Below are positions 9,501 through 17,675 of a stretch of 47,983 nt of DNA, one piece after another. A model generated the notes under the pieces. It was given only the letters and a program-made list of their open reading frames with translations, was not told the origin of the DNA and made no database searches. The stretch is from Acidobacteriota bacterium (GTDB lineage: Bacteria; Acidobacteriota; Vicinamibacteria; Fen-336). Location: assembly GCA_003223555.1 (NCBI GenBank), contig QHVM01000040.1:16422-64404 (forward strand). Direction: 5' to 3'. The first letter of the stretch is position 1, and each line of letters begins with the position of its first letter. The position numbers were made by a program, and so were the translations under genes.

Positions 9501-10410
9501 ATGATGACCATGACGAACGCCGCCGAGAGAGAGCCCTGGCCGCCGCTGCCGCTCGCCGGGTGGAAGGAAACCTATCGCACCCTGCACCGATGGACGCAGA
9601 TGGCGGGCAAGGTCCAGCTCGCGCTCACCCCCCGCACGAACCACTTCTGGAACGTCACCCTGCACGCCACCGCGCGCGGGCTGACGACCGCCGCGATGCC
9701 CGTCGGGACGGGCGCATGCACGATCGCCTTCGACTTCGTGGACCACGTGCTGCGCATCGACCGCGACCGCGGCGACCGGCGCGAGATCCCGCTCGCTCCC
9801 CAGCCGGTGGCCCATTTCTACGAGCACTTCATGGCCACCCTCCGCGCCCTCGGCATCGAGGCGCGGATCTGGCCGATGCCCGTCGAGGTGCCCGATCCGG
9901 TCCGCTTCGACCGCGACTCCTCGGGCGCGTACGACGCCGATTCCGCGCGCCGCTGCTGGCGGATCCTGTTCGAGACCGATGCGGTGTTCAACGAGTTCCG
10001 CGCCCGGTTCATCGGCAAGTGCAGCCCGGTGCACTTCTTCTGGGGCAGCTTCGACCTGGCCGTCACGCGCTTCTCCGGCCGGCCCGCGCCGGGCCGACGC
10101 CATGACCCGCGAGGCGTACTCGCACGAGTGCAACAGCGCCGGGTGGTGGCCGGGCGGGGGCGCCATCGACGGGCCCGCCTTCTACGCCTACTCGGCGCCC
10201 GAGCCGGCCGGCCTGGCCGCGGCCCGCATCGGCCCCCGGGCGGCCTTCTACAGCCCCGACATGAAGGAGTTCATCTACCGTTACGACGACATGCGGGCGG
10301 CGCCGGATCCCCGGGCGGCGCTGCTCGAGTTCCTCCAGACCACATACGAGGCGGGGGCGGACCTCGCGAAGTGGGACCGGCCGGCGCTCGAGCGACCCGG
10401 GCCGGCGTAG
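9501..10410 (+). pseudogene. DUF5996 family protein, frameshifted near 10092
   Basis: The first frame, from ATG 9501, encodes family-typical WPPLPLAGWKETYRTLHRWT, then HFWNVTLHATARGLTT and a well-conserved block ending KCSPVHFFWGSFDLAVTRFS. After GRPAPG (10077-10094) the sequence in the next frame continues the same family with ADAMTREAYSHE, SAGWWPGGG, AFYAYSAPEPAG and FLQTTYEAGADLAKWDR to the TAG at 10408-10410. The frame moves by +1, consistent with loss of 3n+2 bases or gain of one. A few residues expected before ADAM also seem missing. The function of DUF5996 is unknown. The gene starts 15 bases after the GH3 stop. Confidence 0.8.
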
Positions 10411-10430
10411 CGCCGGAAGGAGCAGCGAAG

Positions 10431-10703
10431 ATGGCCGCCGACGGAGCCTGCGCCCACATCGAGAGCGTCACCGACGTCAAGAAGGCGAAGCGCCGCGAGT
10501 GCGAGGAGTGCGTGAAGATCGGCAGCTCCTGGGTGCACCTGCGGACCTGCCAGACCTGCGGCGGCACGCGCTGCTGCGACTCGTCGCCGAACCGCCACGC
10601 CAGCAAGCACGCCCGCGCCTCCAGCCACCCGGTGATCTGCTCGGCGGAGCCGGGCGAGCGCTGGCTCTACTGCTACCCGCACGACGCCATGGCCGAGTAC
10701 TGA
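10431..10703 (+). CDS. UBP-type zinc finger protein
   Basis: A 90-residue protein rich in Cys and His, with the ZnF-UBP ligand pattern: CAHIESV near the N-terminus, RECEECVKIGSSWVHLRTCQ, TCGGTRCCDSSPNRHASKHA and HPVICSAEPGERWLYCYPHD. In eukaryotes the fold binds the C-terminus of ubiquitin. Stand-alone bacterial versions are common in high-GC genomes and their ligand is unknown. ATG 10431 has GGAAGGAG upstream and lies 20 bases past the DUF5996 stop, so the two genes are probably co-transcribed. Confidence 0.85.
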   Translation: MAADGACAHIESVTDVKKAKRRECEECVKIGSSWVHLRTCQTCGGTRCCDSSPNRHASKHARASSHPVICSAEPGERWLYCYPHDAMAEY

Positions 10704-10748
10704 GCCGGCCTTCCCGGGCGGCTCGGGTCTGACATACTGGGGACGGGC

Positions 10749-10967
10749 ATGAAGCATCCCGGCACCGCGGCCGTGCTCAGCCTGGTCATCCCGGGCGTGG
10801 GCCAGTTCTACAACGGCGACTTCCTGCGCGGGATCTTCTGGCTCATCGTCACCCCCGGCCTGTGGATCGGGAGCGGCGGCACGCTGGGCTGGATCTGCCA
10901 CGTCATCGCGGCCGCCACCGCCTATCACCGCGCCCGGCACTGGAACCAGATCCACCGCACCGCCTGA
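10749..10967 (+). CDS. Small TM2-like membrane protein
   Basis: 72 residues: MKHPGTAAVLSLVIPGVGQF, YNGDF, then two hydrophobic segments (about residues 8-20 and 28-58) and a basic tail RARHWNQIH. The proline/glycine-rich PGVGQFYNGDFLRGIFWL pattern is the hallmark of TM2/DUF5683-like small membrane proteins, whose role is unknown. It sits 45 bases after the zinc-finger gene and converges on hppA. Confidence 0.7.
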   Translation: MKHPGTAAVLSLVIPGVGQFYNGDFLRGIFWLIVTPGLWIGSGGTLGWICHVIAAATAYHRARHWNQIHRTA

Positions 10968-10981
10968 GGGGGCGTGCCACC

Positions 10982-11145
10982 AGCACCATAAGCGACCGCC
11001 AACCCCGAGCGACGGACTCACTCCGGCGCGAGGGGCGGGGAGTCTGGGGGGTGCGCCGCTAGCACCATAAGCGACCGCCAACCCCGAGCGACGGATTCAC
11101 TCCGGCGCGAGGGGCGGGGGGTCTGGGGGGTGCGTCGCTAGCACC
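10982..11145. repeat. Tandem repeat, two 79-bp units plus a stub
   Basis: Unit one is 10982-11060 and unit two is 11061-11139; the first six bases of a third (AGCACC) follow at 11140-11145. The two full units differ at only three positions that I can see. Each begins AGCACCATAAGCGACCGCC and ends in a G-run followed by GTGCGYCGCT. The repeat fills the space between the convergent small membrane gene and hppA. Confidence 0.9.
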
Positions 11146-11149
11146 CCCC
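11125..11149. terminator. GC hairpin at the 3' end of hppA
   Basis: GGGGGGTGC (11125-11133) and GCACCCCCC (11141-11149) form a perfect 9-bp stem with a 7-base loop. The hairpin starts 3 bases beyond the hppA stop on the minus strand. It is built across the junction of the second 79-bp repeat unit and the stub. No U-tract follows. Confidence 0.5.
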
Positions 11150-11152
11150 GGC

Positions 11153-13318
11153 TCAACGAATGAAAAGCGGCGCCAGCACGAGCGTGATCGTGGAGAGGAG
11201 CTTGATCAGCACGTGGAGCGACGGGCCGGCGGTGTCCTTGAAGGGGTCGCCCACGGTGTCGCCCACCACCGCCGCCTTGTGCGGCTCCGAGCGCTTGCCC
11301 ACCACCTGGCCGTCCACGACGAAGGTCCCCGATTCGATGTACTTCTTGGCGTTGTCCCAGGCCCCGCCGCCGTTGTTCATGGCGGTGGCCATGAGGATCC
11401 CGCCGATGGTTCCCACCATCAGCAGCGCCGCCACCGACTCGGCCCCGATCTGGCCGTAGGGCGAGAGGTACTTGAAGCTGAAGCCCACCGCCACCGGCGT
11501 GAGCACGGCCAGGAGGCCCGGGGCCACCATCTCCCGGAGCGCGCCCGCGGTCACGATGTCGACACAGCGCGCGTAGTCCGGCTTGGCGGTGCCGGCCATG
11601 ATCCCGGCGTTCTCGTGGAACTGCCGGCGGACCTCGGTGATGACGACCTGGGCCGCCTTGCCCACCGCCTTGATGGCCAGCGCGGAGAAGACGAAGACCA
11701 GCGCCGCCCCCAGCAGGCCGCCCACGAAGACCGGCACGCGGGTCAGGTCGACGGCCATGTGCAGGCCGGTGATCTTCGTGACCTCGTTCAGGTAGGCGCT
11801 GAAGAGCAGGAAGGCGGCCAGCGCCGCGGAGCCGATGGCATAGCCCTTGGTGAGGGCCTTGGTCGTGTTCCCCACCGAGTCGAGGCGGTCGGTCTTGCGC
11901 CGGATCTCCTCCGGCTGCTTCGACATCTCGATGATGCCGCCCGCGTTGTCGGTGATGGGGCCGAAGGTGTCCATGGCCAGGATGTAGGCGCAGGGGGCGA
12001 GCATGCCCATGGTGGCGATGGCCGTGCCGTAGAGGCCGGCCCCCGGCAGGTCGCCGAGGGCGTGCTTGCCGCACCAGTAGGCGCCCATGAGGGCGGCGGA
12101 GATCACGATCACGGGCAGCCCCGTGCACTCGAAGCCGACCGCCAGCCCGCTGATGATGTTGGTGGCGGGGCCGGTGCGGCTGGCCTCGGCGATGGAGCGC
12201 ACCGGCCGGTACCGGTACTCGGTGTAATACTGGGTGATCCACACGAACGCGTACGCGGTGAGGATCCCGATGATGCCGGCCCCCAGCAGGTAGCCCCGGT
12301 GCACCGCTACGTTCGCTCCCGCAGTGGCCCGCAGGAGCAGGAACACCGCGGCCGCGAAGCCGGCCATGGCGATGACCGTGGTGACCAGGTAGCCGCGGTT
12401 GAGGGCGTCCATCGGGTCCTCGTCCTCGCGGCAGTGGACGGTGAAGACGCCGACGATCGTGGCGATGAGGCCGAAGGCACGGGCGAGGAGCGGGAAGACG
12501 ATGCCCCCCATGCCGAAGACCGGGAAGAGCGCGATGCCGAGGATCATCGCCCCGACGTTCTCGGCCGCCGTCGACTCGAACAGGTCGGCCCCGCGGCCGG
12601 CGCAGTCCCCCACGTTGTCGCCCACCAGGTCGGCCACCACCGCCGGGTTGCGCGGGTCGTCCTCGGGGATGCCCGCCTCGACCTTGCCGACCAGGTCGGC
12701 CCCCACGTCGGCGGCCTTGGTGTAGATCCCGCCCCCGAGCTGGGCGAAGAGGGCCACGAAGCTGGCCCCGAAGCCGAAGCCCACGATCTGCAGCGGCACG
12801 TGCTCGTAGTCGTGGGTCCCGCCGAAGAGGTAGAACAGGCCGCCCACGCCGAGCAGGCTCATGGCGACCACGGTCAGGCCGCTGACCGCGCCGCCCCGGA
12901 GCGCGATCTGCAGCGCCCGGTTGAGGCTGGTCATGGCCGCGGCGGCGGTCCGGAGGTTGGCCCGGATCGACACGAACATGCCGATGTAGCCGGCGATGGC
13001 CGAACAGAGGGCGCCGGTGACGAACGAGAGGGTCACCTTGAGCGCGGTGCCGCGTCCCATCTCCGCGATGTTGGGGACGTTCCGGTTGAGGTGGTAGAAG
13101 CCGAAGATCACCGCCGCCGCCACCAGCGCCAGGAGAGCGATCGTCCGGTACTGCCGGTGGAGAAAGGCCTCTGCCCCCTCGCGGATGGCCGCGGCGATCG
13201 CCTCCATCTCCGGCTTCCCCGTGGGGGCCGCGAGGACCTGCCGGGCCAGAAAAAACGCGACGGCCAGCGAAAGCAGGCTGATGGCAAGCACAACGGCCAG
13301 AACCGCTTCGACGCCCAT
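11153..13318 (-). CDS. hppA: Membrane-bound proton-pumping pyrophosphatase
   Basis: A 721-residue polytopic membrane enzyme that couples hydrolysis of pyrophosphate to ion export. Signature motifs are present: GGGIYTKAADVGADLVGKVE (about 195-214) and DPRNPAVVADLVGDNVGDCA (221-240), which bind Mg-PPi, and VVGDTVGDPFKDTAGPS near the C-terminus. The segment GNTTKALTKGYAIGSAAL carries Lys where potassium-dependent enzymes carry Ala, so this is predicted to be the K+-independent H+ pump class. Length is normal for the family. ATG 13318 has GGAGG a few bases upstream. It is a single gene with no obvious co-transcribed partner. Confidence 0.97.
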   Translation of the reverse strand: MGVEAVLAVVLAISLLSLAVAFFLARQVLAAPTGKPEMEAIAAAIREGAEAFLHRQYRTIALLALVAAAVIFGFYHLNRNVPNIAEMGRGTALKVTLSFVTGALCSAIAGYIGMFVSIRANLRTAAAAMTSLNRALQIALRGGAVSGLTVVAMSLLGVGGLFYLFGGTHDYEHVPLQIVGFGFGASFVALFAQLGGGIYTKAADVGADLVGKVEAGIPEDDPRNPAVVADLVGDNVGDCAGRGADLFESTAAENVGAMILGIALFPVFGMGGIVFPLLARAFGLIATIVGVFTVHCREDEDPMDALNRGYLVTTVIAMAGFAAAVFLLLRATAGANVAVHRGYLLGAGIIGILTAYAFVWITQYYTEYRYRPVRSIAEASRTGPATNIISGLAVGFECTGLPVIVISAALMGAYWCGKHALGDLPGAGLYGTAIATMGMLAPCAYILAMDTFGPITDNAGGIIEMSKQPEEIRRKTDRLDSVGNTTKALTKGYAIGSAALAAFLLFSAYLNEVTKITGLHMAVDLTRVPVFVGGLLGAALVFVFSALAIKAVGKAAQVVITEVRRQFHENAGIMAGTAKPDYARCVDIVTAGALREMVAPGLLAVLTPVAVGFSFKYLSPYGQIGAESVAALLMVGTIGGILMATAMNNGGGAWDNAKKYIESGTFVVDGQVVGKRSEPHKAAVVGDTVGDPFKDTAGPSLHVLIKLLSTITLVLAPLFIR

Positions 13319-13418
13319 TGAGCCTCCGCTTAGGGTGAGAGGACCGACAAGAGTGCAGGAGGCCGGAGGTTAATCCGGGATCGCCTCGCAGGTCAAATAA
13401 GCGCCGGAGCGGGCCTCG

Positions 13419-13517
13419 TCAGACCGAAAACCCGTGCTGCCGCCGGTGGTAGGGGCCGTCGAACGTCACGGTCGACTTGAACAGCTCGTAACGGCCGTCG
13501 CCGGCCGACTTGGCCAT
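13419..13517 (-). CDS. Possible 32-residue small ORF
   Basis: An ATG at 13517 opens a 32-codon frame reading MAKSAGDGRYELFKSTVTF and ending in RRQHGFSV. The composition looks protein-like and not random. However, there is no convincing ribosome site and I know of no family. It lies between hppA and the DedA gene in 241 bases that otherwise show nothing. It could also be the remnant of a longer gene. Confidence 0.25.
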   Translation of the reverse strand: MAKSAGDGRYELFKSTVTFDGPYHRRQHGFSV

Positions 13518-13559
13518 GATGCCCACAGGTCGACGTGGTCCGTCCGCAACCGACGTCTC

Positions 13560-14201
13560 TCAGCTCGAGGCCGCCGCCGAACGGGCCTTCATCTTCTCCC
13601 GCGCGATCGAGATGAGGCCCGGCAACAGCGACAGGAAGATCACGACCGCCACCACGATGTGGATGTTCTTCTCGATGTCCGGGACGGTCCGGCCCAGGAA
13701 ATACCCGGTGAGGGTCATGCTCGCCACCCAGCCGATCCCTCCCGCGACGTTGTAGAGCGCGAACCGCCGGTAGGTCATCTCGGCCGCTCCCGCCACCACG
13801 GGGGCGAAGGTGCGGACGATGGGCATGAAGCGGGCGATGACGATCGTCTTGCCCCCGTGCTTCTCGTAGAACTCGTGGGTCTTGACGAGGTGCTGCTTCC
13901 GGAACAAGAACGAGTCTGGCCGGCTGTAGAGGGCCTGTCCGGCCCGCCGTCCGATCCAGTAGCCGGTGGCGTCGCCGGCCACCGCGGCCGCCATGACGGC
14001 CAGGTTCAGCCAGACGATGTTCAGATCGCCCTTGGCGGCGAACAGCCCGGCGGTGACGAGGAGCGAGTCGCCGGGCAGGAAGAAGCCCACCATGAGGCCG
14101 GTCTCGGCGAAGACGACCGCCACCAGGCCGGCGAGGCCCCCCAGCCGGATCAGCTCGGGGACGTTGTAGACCCGGCGGAAGAACTCCTGGATCAGCTCCA
14201 A
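13560..14201 (-). CDS. DedA family (VTT domain) membrane protein
   Basis: 213 residues with the DedA/VTT pattern: VVFAETGLMVGFFLPGDSLL (about 29-48), GDATGYWIGRRAG near residue 76, FYEKHGGKTIVIARFMPIVR (about 110-130) and a last hydrophobic helix VVAVVIFLSLLPGLISIA. The F/LPGDSLL and R-x-x-P-x-x-R motifs are those conserved in proteins linked to membrane lipid scrambling and undecaprenyl-phosphate recycling. The start is a TTG at 14201, 18 bases after the upstream permease stop, so the two are likely one transcript. There is no strong Shine-Dalgarno, which suits translational coupling. Confidence 0.9.
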   Translation of the reverse strand: MELIQEFFRRVYNVPELIRLGGLAGLVAVVFAETGLMVGFFLPGDSLLVTAGLFAAKGDLNIVWLNLAVMAAAVAGDATGYWIGRRAGQALYSRPDSFLFRKQHLVKTHEFYEKHGGKTIVIARFMPIVRTFAPVVAGAAEMTYRRFALYNVAGGIGWVASMTLTGYFLGRTVPDIEKNIHIVVAVVIFLSLLPGLISIAREKMKARSAAASS

Positions 14202-14219
14202 GAACCGGGACCGCCGCTC

Positions 14220-15758
14220 TCAGCGCGTGCGGACCGGCTCGCCGGCCACCGGCGCGGTCACGGGCGGCCCCGCCGCCATCCGCGCCATCACGCTGTGCTT
14301 CCGGCTGTAGCCGAAGTAGATGCAGAAGCCGATGAAGAGCCAGACGAACAGCCGCAGCCAGTTCTCGGACGGCAGCGAGAACATGAGCAGCAGGCAAGTG
14401 GCCATCCCGGCGATGGGCACGAACGGGACGAAGGGCGCGCGGAACGGACGCTCGGCGGCCGGGTTGGTGCGCCGCATGATGAGCACCGCGGCGCAGACGA
14501 TCACGAAGGCCAGCAGCGTCCCGATGTTCACGAGGTCGGCCAGGATGCGCAGGGGGAGGAACGCGGCCAGGGTCGCCACCGAGACGCCGGTCAGGATGGT
14601 GGCCTTCCACGGGGTCCGGAACCTCGGGTGGACGTCGCCGAAGAAGCCGGTCGGCAGCAGGCCGTCGCGGGCCATGGCCAGGAACACCCGGGCCTGGCTG
14701 AGCATCATCACGAGCAGCACCGAGGTGATCCCCGCCACCGCCCCCAGCGAGACGAGGAACTGGGCCCAGGGCAGGCCGGCCTGGCGGAAGGCGTCGGAGA
14801 CCGGCGCGTCGAGGTTGATCCTCTGGTAGGGCACCATGCCGGTGAGCACGGCCGCCACCGCGATGTACAGCGTCGTGCAGATGAGCAGCGAGGCGATGAT
14901 CCCGATCGGCACGTCCTTCCGGGGATTCCGCGCCTCTTCGGCATGGGTGGATACCGAGTCGAACCCGATGTAGGCGAAGAACACGATGGCGGCGCCGGCG
15001 AGCACGCCGAGCGGCTCGCCCGCGGGGCCGGACTGGCCGGCCACCGTCTTGCCGAAGAAGCTGATGCCGGTGAGGCCGAAGGGGGCGAACGGGTGCCAGT
15101 TGGCCGGGTTGACGTGGAAGGCGCCGACCACGATCACGAACAGCACGATGGTGACCTTGAGGATCACGATGCCGGTGTTCACGCCGGCGCTCTCCTTGAT
15201 CCCGATGACGAGCACGATGGTGACGAGCACCGCGATGACGATCGCGGGCAGGTCGAACCACGTCCCGGTCCCGGCCAGCCTCCCCGTGGTCAGGTCGTAG
15301 TCGAAGGGGGCGTTGGTGAGCATGTGGGGAAGCTTGATGTGGAAGATCCCGATGAAGTCCTGGAAGTAGTGGGACCAGCCGTGGGCCACGGTGGACGAGG
15401 CCACCGCGTACTCCAGGATCAGGTCCCAGCCGATGATCCACGCGAACAGCTCGCCCAGCGTCGCATAGGCGTAGGTGTAGGCCGAGCCCGCCACCGGGGC
15501 CATGGAGGCGAACTCGGCGTAGCACAGGGCCGCGAAGACGCATGCGATGCCGGCGGCCACGAACGAGAGCATCAGCGCGGGCCCGGTCCGGTCGTGGGCG
15601 GCCACGCCGGTGAGGACGAAGATGCCGGTACCGATGATGGCCCCGATGCCCAGGCTCGAGAGCTGGACCGGGCCGAGCACCCGCCGCAGACGGTTCTCCC
15701 CCTTCATCTCTTCCAGGAGGAGGCTCAAGGGCTTTCGGGCGAGGAGAGGATGGGCCAA
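14220..15758 (-). CDS. APC-superfamily amino acid permease (cationic amino acid transporter type)
   Basis: 512 residues with about 12-14 membrane segments. The N-terminus has the APC signature LSSLGIGAIIGTGIFVLTG (about 34-52), whose GxIIGTGIF loop binds substrate, followed by CYAEFASMAPVAGSAYTYAY. EEARNPRKDVPIGI is the cytoplasmic loop typical of the YfnA/CAT branch. The start is TTG at 15758, supported by GGAGGTGA five bases upstream. Starting at the first downstream Met would cut into the amphipathic N-terminus. It leads a two-gene minus-strand unit with DedA and is divergent from the NSS symporter. Confidence 0.92.
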   Translation of the reverse strand: MAHPLLARKPLSLLLEEMKGENRLRRVLGPVQLSSLGIGAIIGTGIFVLTGVAAHDRTGPALMLSFVAAGIACVFAALCYAEFASMAPVAGSAYTYAYATLGELFAWIIGWDLILEYAVASSTVAHGWSHYFQDFIGIFHIKLPHMLTNAPFDYDLTTGRLAGTGTWFDLPAIVIAVLVTIVLVIGIKESAGVNTGIVILKVTIVLFVIVVGAFHVNPANWHPFAPFGLTGISFFGKTVAGQSGPAGEPLGVLAGAAIVFFAYIGFDSVSTHAEEARNPRKDVPIGIIASLLICTTLYIAVAAVLTGMVPYQRINLDAPVSDAFRQAGLPWAQFLVSLGAVAGITSVLLVMMLSQARVFLAMARDGLLPTGFFGDVHPRFRTPWKATILTGVSVATLAAFLPLRILADLVNIGTLLAFVIVCAAVLIMRRTNPAAERPFRAPFVPFVPIAGMATCLLLMFSLPSENWLRLFVWLFIGFCIYFGYSRKHSVMARMAAGPPVTAPVAGEPVRTR

Positions 15759-15797
15759 GAAATCACCTCCGCCGCGGGACGCCGCCCGCAGACCCTG

Positions 15798-15825
15798 AGG
15801 ATAAGTGTTCCATGGTCCAAGTCAA
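15798..15825 (-). promoter_or_regulatory. Promoter of the APC permease operon
   Basis: On the minus strand, TTGACT (15825-15820) and TATCCT (15803-15798) are 16 bases apart. They lie about 40 bases upstream of the TTG start. The two boxes and their spacing are identical to those of the divergent NSS promoter. Confidence 0.6.
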
Positions 15826-15839
15826 CGCGGGCCGCGCCG

Positions 15840-15867
15840 TTGACTTTCGAACTCGATCCCCTATCCT
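15840..15867 (+). promoter_or_regulatory. Promoter of the NSS symporter, nearly leaderless
   Basis: TTGACT (15840-15845), 16 bases, TATCCT (15862-15867). The ATG at 15874 follows only six bases after the -10 box, so the transcript would begin at or beside the start codon. No Shine-Dalgarno is present, which agrees with leaderless translation. Confidence 0.6.
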
Positions 15868-15873
15868 TCGCCG

Positions 15874-17508
15874 ATGGCCCAGCCCAAGCAGGAGTGGGGC
15901 ACCCGTCTGGGCGTGATCCTGGCGGTGTCCGGCTCCGCGGTGGGCCTGGGGAACTTCCTCCGCTTCCCCGGCAACGCCGCCCAGAACGGCGGGGGCGCGT
16001 TCATGATCCCCTACTTCTGCGCCCTCCTCCTGCTCGGCATCCCCATCGGGTGGGCCGAGTGGACGATCGGCCGGTACGGCGGCCGCAAGGGGTTCCACTC
16101 CGCCCCGGGTGTGATGGGGGTCATCGGGCGAGGGGCCGCCGCCCGATACCTCGGCGTGTTAGGGGTGCTGATCCCGCTCGTCGTCTACTTCTACTACGTG
16201 ATCATCGAGGCCTGGTGCCTCGGCTACACCTACTACTACCTGACCCAGGGGGGGTTGGGCATCGACTCGAGCCAGGCGGTGGCCGACCAGGTGAAGGCCT
16301 CCACCGGCTTCTTCACGAGCTTCACCGGCCAGGCCGCGAACGGCTCCCTCTTCCAGGGGAGGCACGCGGGCGTGTTCGTCTTCTGGCTGGTGACCTTCGC
16401 CCTCAACGTTTACTACGTCTACCGGGGCCTCTCGAAAGGCATCGAGGAGTTCTGCAAGTGGGCCATGCCGGCGATGGCCGTGTGCGGGATCCTGGTCCTC
16501 ATCCGCGTCCTGACCCTGGGGACTCCCGATCCCGGTCATCCCGAGCAGAACGTCGTGAGCGGCCTCGCCTTCATGTGGAACCCCGACTTCGCCAGCCTGG
16601 GCAACTTCAAGACCTGGCTGGCCGCGGCCGGCCAGATCTTCTTCAGCCTGTCGGTGGGCTTCGGCGTGATCATCAACTACGCGTCCTACATGAAGAGGAA
16701 GGACGACGTGGTCCTGTCGGGGCTGACCGCCTCCGCCACCAACGAGTTCTTCGAGGTGGCGCTGGGCGGGATGATCACCCTCACCGCCGCCATCGTCTTC
16801 CTCGGCGAGCCCCTGACCCGGGCCAACACCGGCGGGACCTTCTCCACCGGTTTCTTCGCGGTGCCGGTGGTGTTCGCCCACATGCCGGCCGGGCGCTTCT
16901 TCGGCGCGATCTGGTTCTTCATGCTGTTCCTGGCCGCCATCACCAGCTCGCTGTCGATGCTGCAGCCGGCCAAGGCCTTCTTCGAGGAAGCGCTGGGGAT
17001 CGGGCGCGGCCCCTCCACCGCCCTCCTCACCGTGGTCTGCCTCGCGGGAAACCTCTTCGTGCTCTACTTCAGCCAGGGGCTCGTCGCGCTCGACACCCTG
17101 GACTTCTGGGTGGGCAGCTTCATGATCTTCATCGTGGCCGCGGCCCAGATCATCTACTTCGGCTGGGTGTTCGGGATGGAGCGGGGCATGGCGGAGGCGC
17201 ACGAGGGCGCCCACATGCGCATCCCCCGGGTCTACCGGTTCATCATCAAGTACGTCTCGCCGCTGTACCTCATCGTGGTCTTCGTCGGCTTCTGCCTGCA
17301 GGCCGTGCCCGGCTACGTCCGCACCGTGCTCGGCGACGCGGCGCGGGGGATCCCCCCCGACCACGACGCCCAGCTCGCCTGGCTGGTCATCGTGGCCGTG
17401 ATGGCGGGATTGTTCGCGGTGACCGTCGTCGGCAGCCGCCGGTGGCGGGCCCGCGGACTGGACCTGGACGGCTTACGGGGGCCCGACGACCAGGTCCGGG
17501 CGGCGTAG
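15874..17508 (+). CDS. Sodium-dependent neurotransmitter-symporter family (NSS) transporter
   Basis: 544 residues with the LeuT fold. The first helix carries the NSS hallmark AVSGSAVGLGNFLRFPGNAA (about 18-37), including the unwound substrate and Na+ site, followed by NGGGAFMIPYF. SVGFGVIINYASYMKRKDD (about residues 262-280) is the conserved helix-6/intracellular region. About 11-12 helices are visible. The family imports amino acids with Na+. The small subunit directly downstream marks it as a two-component MetP/MetS-like system, so a hydrophobic amino acid such as methionine or alanine is a plausible substrate. That last point is an inference. Confidence 0.93.
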   Translation: MAQPKQEWGTRLGVILAVSGSAVGLGNFLRFPGNAAQNGGGAFMIPYFCALLLLGIPIGWAEWTIGRYGGRKGFHSAPGVMGVIGRGAAARYLGVLGVLIPLVVYFYYVIIEAWCLGYTYYYLTQGGLGIDSSQAVADQVKASTGFFTSFTGQAANGSLFQGRHAGVFVFWLVTFALNVYYVYRGLSKGIEEFCKWAMPAMAVCGILVLIRVLTLGTPDPGHPEQNVVSGLAFMWNPDFASLGNFKTWLAAAGQIFFSLSVGFGVIINYASYMKRKDDVVLSGLTASATNEFFEVALGGMITLTAAIVFLGEPLTRANTGGTFSTGFFAVPVVFAHMPAGRFFGAIWFFMLFLAAITSSLSMLQPAKAFFEEALGIGRGPSTALLTVVCLAGNLFVLYFSQGLVALDTLDFWVGSFMIFIVAAAQIIYFGWVFGMERGMAEAHEGAHMRIPRVYRFIIKYVSPLYLIVVFVGFCLQAVPGYVRTVLGDAARGIPPDHDAQLAWLVIVAVMAGLFAVTVVGSRRWRARGLDLDGLRGPDDQVRAA

Positions 17509-17518
17509 GAGGAGCAGC

Positions 17519-17656
17519 ATGACCATCGGCGGCTGGATCTTCATGACGCTGTCGGTCTCGTTCGTCACGATCCTGTGCGGCTGGTGCTTCTACCGGGTGC
17601 TGAGCCTGCCCGAGGAAGAGGTGCCCCAGCCGGTCCAGGACTTCCACAGCGCCTGA
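17519..17656 (+). CDS. MetS-type small subunit of the NSS transporter
   Basis: A 45-residue protein: one transmembrane helix (WIFMTLSVSFVTILCGWCFY, residues 6-25) followed by a short acidic, proline-containing tail ending in VQDFHSA. It starts 10 bases after the NSS stop behind GGAGGAGCAGC, so it is translated from the same message. One-helix proteins in this position form the MetS/NSS small-subunit family, which is needed for full activity of the cognate symporter in Corynebacterium. It is easily missed by gene callers because of its size. Confidence 0.82.
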   Translation: MTIGGWIFMTLSVSFVTILCGWCFYRVLSLPEEEVPQPVQDFHSA

Positions 17657-17675
17657 AGGCCCACGCGATCAGGCG
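17650..17675. terminator. Inverted repeat joining two convergent stop codons
   Basis: CGCCTGA (17650-17656) pairs with TCAGGCG (17669-17675), a 7-bp stem with a 12-base loop. Each arm contains one of the two opposing TGA stops (small NSS subunit on plus, peroxiredoxin on minus). It may act as a weak bidirectional terminator, without a T-run. Confidence 0.3.

Noticed and set aside
10982-11145. CRISPR array
   Set aside because: There are only two directly adjoining 79-bp units with no spacers and no cas genes.
12399-12725. Plus-strand frames within hppA and many others opposite real genes
   Set aside because: Low-complexity, Arg/Ala/Pro-rich translations expected from antisense frames in GC-rich DNA; no motifs.
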